From Actinomycetota bacterium (GTDB lineage Bacteria > Actinomycetota > Acidimicrobiia > Acidimicrobiales > JAHWLA01), in the NCBI GenBank assembly GCA_019347595.1, contig JAHWLA010000053.1:1-12851 (forward strand): DNA of 12,851 nt. Reading direction: 5' to 3'. Shown piece after piece: positions 1-6,075 of this stretch. Below the pieces are notes generated by a model. It saw only the letters and a list, made by a program, of their open reading frames with translations. It had not been told where the DNA came from and searched no databases. Position numbers and translations under genes: made by a program. The stretch's first letter is position 1. The number at the start of each line of letters is the position of its first letter.

Positions 1-1
1 G

Positions 2-223
2 ACGTACCGAGACCTCACCGCCAAGCCCGAGGTACGCGAGCTGGTGCAGGGCGTGGTCGACGAGGCGAACAAGGAGCTGGCCCAGGTCGAGACGATCAAG
101 CGCTTCGAGCTCATCCCCAAGGAGCTCGACCACGAGGAAGGCGAGCTGACGGCCACGCAGAAGGTCAAGCGGGCGGCCATCGCCAAGGAGTTCTCCGACC
201 TCATCGAAGGCATGTATGGATGA
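2..223 (+). CDS. Long-chain/aromatic acid CoA ligase, C-terminal end (partial)
   Basis: Only the last 73 residues are visible; the gene enters from the left edge and stops with TGA at 221-223. The peptide begins TYRDLTAKPEVRELVQGVVD and continues with VETIKRFELIPKELDHEEGELTATQKVKR, ending in IEGMYG. This matches the C-terminal cap of AMP-forming acyl-CoA synthetases (ANL superfamily, FadD15-like). The segment ELTATQKVKR carries the conserved Lys (position of the A10 motif) that takes part in adenylate formation. Known for the family: ATP-dependent activation of a fatty or aryl acid to its CoA thioester in the cytoplasm. The gene lies just upstream of importer genes livH-livM-livK on the same strand, which suggests the imported compound is activated by this enzyme (inference). 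The substrate cannot be told from this fragment. Confidence 0.85.
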   Translation, partial: TYRDLTAKPEVRELVQGVVDEANKELAQVETIKRFELIPKELDHEEGELTATQKVKRAAIAKEFSDLIEGMYG

Positions 224-226
224 ATT

Positions 227-255
227 TCGACTCGCAACCAGAGGTTGCGAGTCGA
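227..255 (+). terminator. 13-bp perfect hairpin after the CoA ligase gene
   Basis: The arms TCGACTCGCAACC (227-239) and GGTTGCGAGTCGA (243-255) pair perfectly around a 3-nt loop, starting 4 nt after the ligase stop codon. No T-tract follows, so it is either an actinobacterial-style terminator or an attenuator or processing element between the ligase gene and livH. A possible TTG start for livH at 245 lies inside the second arm, which argues against that start. Confidence 0.6.
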
Positions 256-316
256 TCTCGACGGTGCTTCGCCCTCCCGGCCAAGCCGGTCGGGCTTCGC
301 GCTGCGAGGTCACTTC

Positions 317-1213
317 GTGACCAATTTTCTGCAGCTCTGCTTCGCCGGGTTGGCGTTGGGGGCCCTGTACGCCCTCGTCGCTCTCGGCTTCGTCGTCATC
401 TACAAGGCCACCGGCGTCATCAACTTCGCCCAAGGCGGCCTCGTCCTCCTCGGCGCCTACCTCACCTACAACTTCCGCCAGACGTGGGGCCTGCCGTTCT
501 TCCTCTGCATCCCCCTCGCCATGATCGCCTGCGCGCTGGTCGGCGCGGCCGTCGAGCGGTTTGTCCTGCGCTGGATGGTGGGCCAGCCCGCCTTCGCCGT
601 GATCATGGTGACGATCGGCCTGCTCTTCGTCATCGAGCAGATCGTCACCGGCGTGTGGGGCTTCGACCGCCTCAACATGGGCGACCCGTGGGGCATCCGG
701 GCCGTCGAGTTGGGCGACGTGGTGGTCGCCGTCAAGGACATCTGGACCGTGGTGTTCGCGGCCGCCGTGATGCTCGCCTTCTTTCTCTTCTTTCGGTACT
801 CCAACCTCGGCGTCGCCATGCGGGCCACCGCCTTCGACCAGGAGGCCGCCATCGCCCAGGGCATAAGCGCCCGCCGCATCTTCGCCCTGTCGTGGGCCAT
901 CGCGGGCGCCGTCGCCACGCTGGCCGGTGTCATGCTCGCCTCGGGCGGTGGGGGCGTGCGCCCCGACATCCAGTACATCGCCCTGCTCGCCTTCCCGGCG
1001 ATCATCCTCGGCGGCCTCGATTCGCCTGCCGGCGCTGTGGTGGGCGGCATCATCATCGGCCTCACGCAGACGCTGACGGCGGGCTACCAGCCCACGCACT
1101 TCCCCGAGCTGGGCACCGGGTTCAGCGCCGTCATGCCCTACTTCGTGATGATCGTCATCCTCATGGTGCGCCCCTACGGCCTGTTCGGCACCAAGGAGGT
1201 GCGACGGGTCTGA
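317..1213 (+). CDS. livH: HAAT-family ABC importer permease LivH-like
   Basis: Integral membrane permease of the branched-chain-amino-acid (HAAT) ABC importer family, 298 aa from the chosen start. The N-terminus (TNFLQLCFAGLALGALYALVALGFVVIYKATGVINFAQGG) is characteristic of LivH, including the conserved NFAQG segment. The loop AMRATAFDQEAAIAQGISARRI (about residue 167 on) is the coupling region that contacts the ATPase subunit, and repeated hydrophobic segments give about eight membrane helices. The GTG at 317 was preferred because a GAGGT lies 7 nt upstream at 306-310 and the protein then starts where family members do. An in-frame TTG at 245 would add 24 polar residues but lies in a hairpin. 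The stop overlaps the livM start (TGATG at 1211-1215), so the two are translationally coupled. The ATPases LivG and LivF are not visible. The substrate may be an organic or fatty acid rather than an amino acid, given the ligase next door (inference). Confidence 0.92.
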   Translation: MTNFLQLCFAGLALGALYALVALGFVVIYKATGVINFAQGGLVLLGAYLTYNFRQTWGLPFFLCIPLAMIACALVGAAVERFVLRWMVGQPAFAVIMVTIGLLFVIEQIVTGVWGFDRLNMGDPWGIRAVELGDVVVAVKDIWTVVFAAAVMLAFFLFFRYSNLGVAMRATAFDQEAAIAQGISARRIFALSWAIAGAVATLAGVMLASGGGGVRPDIQYIALLAFPAIILGGLDSPAGAVVGGIIIGLTQTLTAGYQPTHFPELGTGFSAVMPYFVMIVILMVRPYGLFGTKEVRRV

Positions 1214-2307
1214 TGCGCCTGCGCAATCTCAACATGACGCTCGACTACGCCGACGACCTCAAGCTCTTCCGGTCGCGGCAGTCGAAGGCCTCGCTCGTCG
1301 CCCTGCTCGCCCTGGGCCTGCTGCTCCCCGTAATCGTCCCCGACGACTTCTGGTTGTCGGTGCTGGTCTACGCGGGCATCTACGCCATCGGCGCCATCGG
1401 GCTGAACCTGCTCACCGGCTTCACCGGGCAGGTCTCGCTCGGGCACGCCTTCTTCGTGGCCGCCGGGTCGTACACCGCCGTCATCCTCGGCACCCAGCAC
1501 GGCCAACCCCTGCTCGTATGGCTCCCCGCCGCGGCCGTGGTGGGCGGGATCATCGGCGCCATCGTGGGCCCGTTCGCCCTGCGCCTGCGTGGCAACTACC
1601 TCGCCGTCATCTCGCTCGGGCTCGTGTTCCTCGGCCAGCACATCGCCAACAACTGGGACTCGGTGACCGGCGGCCCGGGCGGCACCACGGTGATTGCGCC
1701 GGTGAAGCTCGGCCCCTTCGACTTCGCCGCGCTGGAGCTGGGAGGCCGCAGCTACACCCGCTACCAAAGCTTCTTCTGGCTGACGTGGGGGTTGGTGGCG
1801 CTCGCGTTGATCGTGTCGAAGAACATCGTCCGCAGCCGCCCGGGCCGGGCCATGCAGGCCGTGCGCGACCGCGACGTGGCGGCCGAGGTGATCGGCGTCA
1901 GCCTGGCCCGCTACAAGGTCGGCGCCTTCGTCATCTCCAGCGCGCTGGCCGCGGTGTGCGGGGCGCTGTTCGGCGCCTTCCAGCTCTTCGTCGAGCCCGA
2001 CTCGTTCGGACTGTTCCTGTCGATCCAGTTCATCGCCATGATCATCGTGGGCGGAGTGGGCACGCTGTTCGGCTCGGTGATCGGCGCCGTCTTCGTGGGC
2101 GCGGTGCCGCAGTTGGTGAGCCGCTACAGCGACAGCATCCCGTTCATCGCCCAGGGCGCCGGCGGCGAGGGCCTCACCGTCTTCCAGCTCAATCAGATCA
2201 TCTTCGGGTTGTTGATCGTGCTGTTCCTCGTGCTCGAGCCGCGCGGGTTGGCCGCCGTGTGGTTGCGATTGAAGGCCTACTTCCGGGCCTGGCCGTTCTC
2301 ATACTGA
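1213..2307 (+). CDS. livM: HAAT-family ABC importer permease LivM-like
   Basis: Second permease subunit, 364 aa, forming a heterodimer with the upstream LivH in the cytoplasmic membrane. A charged N-terminal stretch of about 35 residues precedes the first helix. The segment AIGLNLLTGFTGQVSLGHAFF is the LivM hallmark (TG..GQ.SLGHA). MQAVRDRDVAAEVIGVSLARYKV (about residues 215-237) is the cytoplasmic coupling loop that docks on the ATPase. The C-terminal helices include IIVGGVGTLFGSVIGAVFVG and a final hydrophobic segment before EPRGLAAVWLRLKAYF, which resembles the usual EPRGL ending of the family. The ATG at 1213 overlaps the livH stop, and AAGGAGG at about 1193-1199 inside the end of livH serves as ribosome binding site. 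Family length and topology are normal. I see nothing broken. Confidence 0.93.
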   Translation: MRLRNLNMTLDYADDLKLFRSRQSKASLVALLALGLLLPVIVPDDFWLSVLVYAGIYAIGAIGLNLLTGFTGQVSLGHAFFVAAGSYTAVILGTQHGQPLLVWLPAAAVVGGIIGAIVGPFALRLRGNYLAVISLGLVFLGQHIANNWDSVTGGPGGTTVIAPVKLGPFDFAALELGGRSYTRYQSFFWLTWGLVALALIVSKNIVRSRPGRAMQAVRDRDVAAEVIGVSLARYKVGAFVISSALAAVCGALFGAFQLFVEPDSFGLFLSIQFIAMIIVGGVGTLFGSVIGAVFVGAVPQLVSRYSDSIPFIAQGAGGEGLTVFQLNQIIFGLLIVLFLVLEPRGLAAVWLRLKAYFRAWPFSY

Positions 2308-2326
2308 CCAGCAAAAGGAGACGTAC

Positions 2327-3610
2327 ATGAAGCGAAGGAACCTGCTGCGACTCTTCGCAGTGCTGTTCACGCTCGGGCTGGTGGCGGCCGGCTGCGGAGG
2401 CGGCGACGACGACGACGGGGCGGGCTCCGGCGACAACGGCGAGCTCACGGCGGCACCCGGCTTCGACCCCGTCACCAAGGAGATCCACCTCGGGATAATC
2501 AGCCCGCTCACCGGTCCGGTGGCGGCCATCGGCAAGCCGCTGACGGCGGGCAACGAGGTGTGGTTCAAGTACATCAACGAGGAGAAGGGCGGCATCGCAG
2601 GCGAGTACAAGGTCGTTCTCCACCTCGAGGACAGCCAGTACGTCCCGCAGAACGCGGTCCAGGCGTACAACAAGATCAAGAACGACGTGGTGATGTTCGC
2701 CCAGCTCCTGGGCACGCCGTCGACCAACGCCGTGCTGCCGCAGCTCAAGGCCGACAACATCGTGGCGTCACCCGCCTCGCTCGACGCCGAGTGGGTGCGC
2801 GAGCCGAACCTCCTGCCGATCGGCGGGCCGTACCAGATCCAGATGATCAACGCCGCCGACTGGCTTCTGGAGGAAGGCAACGGCGAGGGCAAGACGATGT
2901 GCACGATGATCCAGGACGACGTCTACGGCCAGGCGGGACAGCAGGGCGTGGAGTTCGCCGCCAAGGAGCTCGGGTTCACAGTGAAGTCGACGGCCCGGTT
3001 CAAGGCGGGCACGCCCGACCTCACCGCCCAGGTGCAGCAGCTCAAGACGGCCGGGTGCCAGGTGGTCTTCCTCGTGTCCACCCCGACCGACACGGGCACC
3101 GCCCTCGGCGTCGCCGCCCGCACACAGTTCGCCCCGCAGTGGATCGGCCAGTCGCCCAGCTACATCGGCGCCTTGGCGTCGTCGCCGCTCGGGCCGTACC
3201 TGGCGGCCAACTTCTACGTGGCCGGTGAAGGCACCGAGTGGGGCGACATGAGCGTGCCCGGCATGCGCGACATGCTCGACCGCCTGCAGGCCTACCAGCC
3301 GAACCAGCCGCCGGACTACTACTTCGCCTTCGGCTACAACCAGGCCAACGCGGTGACGCAGGTGCTGGAGAAGGCCGTCGAGCTCGGCGACCTCAGCCGG
3401 GCCGGCATCAAGAAGGCCATGGAGGAGGTCGGCACGCTGACATTCGCCGGCCTCAGCGGCGACTACAAGTACGGCACCGTCGCCGAACGTGAGCCGCCGC
3501 GCACGAGCACGATCTTCAAGATCAACCCGGCCAAGCCGATCGGCATCGAGACGGTGAAGTACAACTTCACCTCCGACGCCGCCAAGAAGTTCGAGTTCGA
3601 AGCGGACTAG
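2327..3610 (+). CDS. livK: ABC importer substrate-binding lipoprotein (LivK / Peripla_BP_6 type)
   Basis: Extracytoplasmic solute-binding protein, 427 aa, expected to deliver ligand to LivHM. The signal peptide MKRRNLLRLFAVLFTLGLVAAGC has a lipobox ending at Cys23, so it should be lipid-anchored; a Gly/Asp-rich linker (GGGDDDDGAGSGDNG) follows. The mature part starts with EIHLGIISPLTGPVAAIGKPLTAGNEVWFKYINEEKGGIAGEYKVVL, the typical type I periplasmic-binding fold opening, with the LTGP ligand-loop region. AQLLGTPSTNAVLPQLKADNIV and the later STPTDTGTALGVAARTQF segment match the two-lobe architecture. AAAAGGAG at 2313-2320 lies 6 nt before the ATG and 5 nt after the livM stop, so it belongs to the same operon. 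The ligand cannot be read from the sequence; members of this family beside CoA ligases often bind aromatic or fatty acids (inference). Confidence 0.93.
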   Translation: MKRRNLLRLFAVLFTLGLVAAGCGGGDDDDGAGSGDNGELTAAPGFDPVTKEIHLGIISPLTGPVAAIGKPLTAGNEVWFKYINEEKGGIAGEYKVVLHLEDSQYVPQNAVQAYNKIKNDVVMFAQLLGTPSTNAVLPQLKADNIVASPASLDAEWVREPNLLPIGGPYQIQMINAADWLLEEGNGEGKTMCTMIQDDVYGQAGQQGVEFAAKELGFTVKSTARFKAGTPDLTAQVQQLKTAGCQVVFLVSTPTDTGTALGVAARTQFAPQWIGQSPSYIGALASSPLGPYLAANFYVAGEGTEWGDMSVPGMRDMLDRLQAYQPNQPPDYYFAFGYNQANAVTQVLEKAVELGDLSRAGIKKAMEEVGTLTFAGLSGDYKYGTVAEREPPRTSTIFKINPAKPIGIETVKYNFTSDAAKKFEFEAD

Positions 3611-3641
3611 CGCACCAGCCCGCTTCGGCTCTTGTTCCATC

Positions 3642-3685
3642 GAGGACGCAGTAGTTGCCGCCCCGGCGGTGGCTACTGCGTCCTC
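3642..3685. terminator. Hairpin terminator shared by converging livK and HEAT-repeat genes
   Basis: The arms GAGGACGCAGTAG (3642-3654) and CTACTGCGTCCTC (3673-3685) form a perfect 13-bp stem. A smaller nested dyad (CCGC/GCGG) sits in the 18-nt loop. It begins 32 nt after the livK stop, and its right arm overlaps the TGA stop of the minus-strand HEAT gene (3684-3686). Being symmetric it could stop transcription from both sides. No T-tract is present on either strand. Confidence 0.7.
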
Positions 3686-4292
3686 AGTCGCGTAGGAGAT
3701 CCTCGGCGGCCTGGCGCACCTGCCAGTCGCGGTCTTCCAGCGCCCGCCGGAGGGTGGCGTCGATCTCGGGGCCGTCGAAGGGGGCGAGGGCGAGGACGGC
3801 GCGGCGGCGGACGGCGGGCTTGTCGTCGATGGCGGCCAGGATGGCGGGCAGGCCGCGAGGCGACCCGAGGGCGCCGAGGGCGGCGACGGCCGCCTCACGG
3901 CACAGCGGGTCGTCGTGCGCTGTGGCGACGACGGCCAAGGCGTCGACCGTGGTGTCGTCGTCGCCCGCCTGTTCGCCCAGCGCCCACGCCGCCGTCTCCA
4001 CCACCGCGGTGTCGCGGTCGGCGAGGAGGGGAAGCAGGTCGACATCGGGATGGGTGGCGGCCAGCTCGCAGGCTCGTCGCCGCACCACCTGATCGGGGTC
4101 GGCCAGGGCGGCGCACACGTCGTCGTCGGTCAAGCGGCCCATGCGGGCGAGGGCGCCCAGGGCGGTAGCCCGCACGCCGGCGGCGTCGTCGGCCAATGCC
4201 GCGCGCACCGATGCTTCGTCGCCGAGGTGGCCGCCCACGGCCACCGCTCTTCGCCGGCGGGCTTGCGCGGTTAGCTTGCTGTCCTTCGTCAT
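3684..4292 (-). CDS. HEAT-repeat (PBS-lyase type) protein
   Basis: Predicted soluble protein of 202 aa built almost wholly of HEAT-like alpha-hairpins of about 30 residues. Recurrent motifs are GVRATALGALARMG, DQVVRRRACELAATHPDVD, AVVETAAWALGEQ, PLCREAAVAALGALGSP, AVRRRAVLALAPFDGP and WQVRQAAEDLLRD. Each has the pattern of paired small/Leu residues and an Arg typical of PBS-lyase HEAT repeats. Such proteins act as interaction scaffolds; no enzymatic residue set is visible and I give no specific function. The N-terminus MTKDSKLTAQARRRRAVAVGGHLGD is basic. Its ATG is 14 bp from the TTG start of the divergent TetR gene, so the two promoter regions must lie within each other's coding sequence. 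No clear ribosome binding site precedes the ATG. The stop codon overlaps the shared terminator hairpin. Confidence 0.85.
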   Translation of the reverse strand: MTKDSKLTAQARRRRAVAVGGHLGDEASVRAALADDAAGVRATALGALARMGRLTDDDVCAALADPDQVVRRRACELAATHPDVDLLPLLADRDTAVVETAAWALGEQAGDDDTTVDALAVVATAHDDPLCREAAVAALGALGSPRGLPAILAAIDDKPAVRRRAVLALAPFDGPEIDATLRRALEDRDWQVRQAAEDLLRD

Positions 4293-4306
4293 CGCTGGAG
4301 GAGAGG

Positions 4307-4927
4307 TTGGCCGAGCAAGTCGGAAAGCGCCAGGAGCGGGCGGCGGCCACGGCCGACCAACTCCTCGCCGCCGCGCGCGAGGTGTTCGAGGCGCGTGGTT
4401 ATCAGGCGACCACGGTCGGCGGCATCACGGACCGGGCCACCACCGCTCACGGCACGTTCTACCTGTACTTCCGCAACAAGGAGGACGCCTTCGCCAAAGT
4501 GATGGCGCAGGTGCTGGACGAGTTGTACGAGGAGGCCGAGGCCTCATGGGCGGGCGACCTGCGGGCGACGATTGCCCGCGCCGTGCGGGGGTTCCTCGTG
4601 GTGTTCCGGGCGCACCGAGGGTTGTGGCGGTGCCTGTTGGAGGGGATGCACCAGAGCCCGACGCTGGAGACCATCTGGCTCGACCTGCGCCGGCCGTTCG
4701 TCGAGCGCATCGAACGGACGCTCGTGCTGCTGGTGTCGCGTGGCGAGATCCGGGCCGTGAACACGCGGGCGACGGCCTACGCCCTGGCGTCGATGGTCGA
4801 GTGGTTCGCCTTCACCCACTTCGCCCTGGGCGAGCCCAGCGAGGACGACGTCGCCTTCGACGAGGCGGTCGACACGCTGACCGACCTGTGGCTGCATGCC
4901 GTCTACGGGCGCGTCGCGCCCATGTGA
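4307..4927 (+). CDS. TetR/AcrR-family transcriptional regulator
   Basis: About 206 aa from the TTG at 4307, normal for TetR regulators. The N-terminal DNA-binding domain is clear: QLLAAAREVFEARGYQATTVGGITDRATTAHGTFYLYFRNKEDAF (about residues 18-63), with the helix-turn-helix GGITDRATTAHGTFYLYF. The remaining alpha-helical part (FLVVFRAHRGLWRCLLEGMHQSPTLETIWLDLRRPFVERIERTL) is the ligand-binding and dimer domain; the RAHRGLWRCLLEG pattern is common in actinobacterial TetR proteins. The TTG was chosen because GGAGGAG (4297-4303) precedes it, though the spacing of 3 nt is short. An in-frame ATG at 4196 would add 37 residues of Arg/Pro-rich sequence that overlap the HEAT gene and look non-coding. 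Divergent from the HEAT gene and 22 bp upstream of the sortase gene. Likely targets are its neighbours or itself (inference); the effector is unknown. Confidence 0.88.
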   Translation: MAEQVGKRQERAAATADQLLAAAREVFEARGYQATTVGGITDRATTAHGTFYLYFRNKEDAFAKVMAQVLDELYEEAEASWAGDLRATIARAVRGFLVVFRAHRGLWRCLLEGMHQSPTLETIWLDLRRPFVERIERTLVLLVSRGEIRAVNTRATAYALASMVEWFAFTHFALGEPSEDDVAFDEAVDTLTDLWLHAVYGRVAPM

Positions 4928-4941
4928 CCCGCTGAGTCACA
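4923..4941. promoter_or_regulatory. Small dyad TGTGAC-N7-GTCACA before the sortase gene
   Basis: Perfect 6-bp half sites lie 7 nt apart, overlapping the end of the TetR gene and ending 8 nt before the sortase ATG. CACACT (4938-4943) with exactly 6 nt to the ATG could act as a weak -10 for a leaderless transcript. The dyad would then overlap the promoter and could be an operator, but a chance match or minor hairpin is equally possible. The half-site spacing is not that of CRP. Confidence 0.3.
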
Positions 4942-4949
4942 CTGGGGGT

Positions 4950-5576
4950 ATGGGGAGCCCCACCCGTCGACTTCTGCTCGTCCTGGTGACGGGCATGCTG
5001 CTGTCGGCAGGCGCGGCCGCCGTCGTTGAGGTCCGCGACGACGACGTGCGGCCGGTGGACGACAACCCGGTGGCGCTGGTGTCGGTCGTCCCGCCCAGCA
5101 CGGTTGCGCCGCCGGTGGAGGCGAGCACCACGACGACGCTCCAGGCGCCGGTGCCGCCCCCCGCCGATCCCTACGAGGAGGAGCCGATCGTCGAGATCGG
5201 CACCATCGAAATCCCGAAGATCGGGCTGACACACCGGCTCTTCCACGGGATCAGCATGCGCAACATCGACAAGGGCCCCAGCCACTGGCCGGGCTCGGCC
5301 ATGCCCGGCGAGGTGGGCAACGCCGTGTTCGCGGGCCACCGGGTGACCAAGACCCGGCCGTTCCGCCACATCGACAAGCTGGCCGTCGGCGACGAGGTGG
5401 TATTCGCCGTGCACGGCGTGCGCTCGGTGTACACGGTGACGGAGTCGTTCGTCGTGAAGCCCAACCGGCTCGACATCGTCGACCCCACGCCGACGGCCAC
5501 GGCCACGCTGTTCGCCTGCCACCCGCCGGGGTCGGCCCGCGAGCGCTACGTGGTCCGGTTGGCCCTGGCGTCATAG
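4950..5576 (+). CDS. Class E-type sortase
   Basis: Membrane-anchored cysteine transpeptidase, 208 aa. An N-terminal signal-anchor helix (RRLLLVLVTGMLLSAGAAAVVEV) is followed by an extracytoplasmic Pro/Thr-rich linker (PPSTVAPPVEASTTTTLQAPVPPPADPYEEE). The catalytic beta-barrel starts at about residue 80 with VEIGTIEIPKIGLTHRLFHGIS. Catalytic residues are visible: His130 in GNAVFAGHR, Cys190 in ATLFACHP, and Arg199 (or 197) in SARERYVVRL. The FACHPPGSARER arrangement fits the actinobacterial class E group, which joins LAXTG- or LPXTG-tagged proteins to the cell wall or trims pilin-like substrates. ATG 4950 was chosen; an ATG at 4896 lies within the TetR gene and would add 18 residues before the signal anchor. 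No LPXTG/LAXTG substrate is present in the window, so it acts in trans. A 54-bp palindrome follows 14 nt after the stop. Confidence 0.92.
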   Translation: MGSPTRRLLLVLVTGMLLSAGAAAVVEVRDDDVRPVDDNPVALVSVVPPSTVAPPVEASTTTTLQAPVPPPADPYEEEPIVEIGTIEIPKIGLTHRLFHGISMRNIDKGPSHWPGSAMPGEVGNAVFAGHRVTKTRPFRHIDKLAVGDEVVFAVHGVRSVYTVTESFVVKPNRLDIVDPTPTATATLFACHPPGSARERYVVRLALAS

Positions 5577-5590
5577 CGCCGCGTCTCCGC

Positions 5591-5644
5591 CGTTCTGGTC
5601 CGTCAGATGTCGCACGTACGTGCGACATCTGACGGACCAGAACG
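5591..5644. repeat. Perfect 54-bp palindrome (27-bp arms, no spacer)
   Basis: The left arm runs from CGTTCTGGTC (5591-5600) through CGTCAGATGTCGCACGT to the centre between 5617 and 5618; the right arm is its exact reverse complement through 5644. It sits 14 nt after the sortase stop and 60 nt before the next start. As RNA it would fold into a hairpin of about 25 bp. The simplest role is transcription termination after the sortase gene. The perfect, spacer-free symmetry is far longer than a normal terminator needs, and no T-tract follows. Confidence 0.8.
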
Positions 5645-5704
5645 AGGGGGCGGCTCAAGTGGGGGCGGCCGGGAACCGATGGCTACTCCCGGAAAGGAGT
5701 GGTC

Positions 5705-6028
5705 ATGTCGCACATGGTCGTCTTCCGCAGCGCGGAGGGGAAGCCGGGGTACCACCAGGCCGACTCGCTCGACGAGGCGGTTCGGTTTGTAGAGCACTTG
5801 CGGAACCAGGAGGGGGTCTCGGACACCCGCCTGTTCAAGATGCAGGAGATCCCGCTCGAGGTCCGGACGTACTACCGAGTCGAGGTGGCGTCGGGCGCCG
5901 AGACGCCGGCTGTCGTCGAGGAGGCGGAGCGCACTGTCGGGATGCTGGACGATCCCGTGGTGGTCGAGCCCCTGCCTGCCGGCAACGGCCAGAATGCGGC
6001 GCGCTTCAACCGCTTCAACCGCGGCTGA
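5705..6028 (+). CDS. Small uncharacterised protein, 107 aa
   Basis: I do not recognise a named family. The protein starts MSHMVVFRSAEGKPGYHQAD and continues SLDEAVRFVEHLRNQEGVSDTRLFKMQEIPLEVRTYYRVEVASG. This reads as a compact alpha/beta domain of about 70 residues with alternating strands (HMVVFRS, TRLFKMQEI, TYYRVEV) and one helix (LDEAVRFVEHLRN). A low-complexity tail ends in NGQNAARFNRFNRG. There is no signal peptide or membrane segment, so it is probably cytoplasmic. The start is well supported: AAAGGAG at 5693-5699 lies 5 nt before the ATG, one of the strongest ribosome binding sites in the window. The gene stands alone between a 54-bp palindrome and a convergent terminator. A 6-bp inverted repeat, CCGGGA (5669-5674) and TCCCGG (5687-5692), abuts the ribosome binding site and could mildly affect translation. 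The fold is a guess; no function is claimed. Confidence 0.8.
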   Translation: MSHMVVFRSAEGKPGYHQADSLDEAVRFVEHLRNQEGVSDTRLFKMQEIPLEVRTYYRVEVASGAETPAVVEEAERTVGMLDDPVVVEPLPAGNGQNAARFNRFNRG

Positions 6029-6049
6029 TCCTCCCTTTCCCCGCTCTGT

Positions 6050-6075
6050 AGCGCGCCGTCAGCCGACGGCGCGCT
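6050..6075. terminator. 11-bp hairpin between converging genes
   Basis: AGCGCGCCGTC (6050-6060) pairs with GACGGCGCGCT (6065-6075) around an AGCC loop. It lies 21 nt after the stop of the small plus-strand gene and contains the TGA stop of the minus-strand Pro-rich gene (6059-6061). A CT-rich stretch (TCCTCCCTTTCCCC) precedes it on the plus strand, but no T-tract follows on that strand. It is probably a bidirectional terminator. Confidence 0.65.

Noticed and set aside
245..316. TTG at 245 as start of livH
   Set aside because: It lies in the arm of a perfect hairpin, has no spaced ribosome binding site and adds polar residues not typical of LivH. GTG at 317 has GAGGT 7 nt upstream.
220..1212. 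A long open frame from an ATG at 220 that joins in frame to livM
   Set aside because: Its first part is Arg/Pro/His-rich and overlaps livH in another frame; livH has clear family motifs, and livM has its own coupled start at 1213. It is a by-product of high G/C content.
5661..5699. Leader of the small 107-aa gene as a riboswitch
   Set aside because: Only a 6-bp inverted repeat next to the ribosome binding site is visible; no known riboswitch consensus was recognised.
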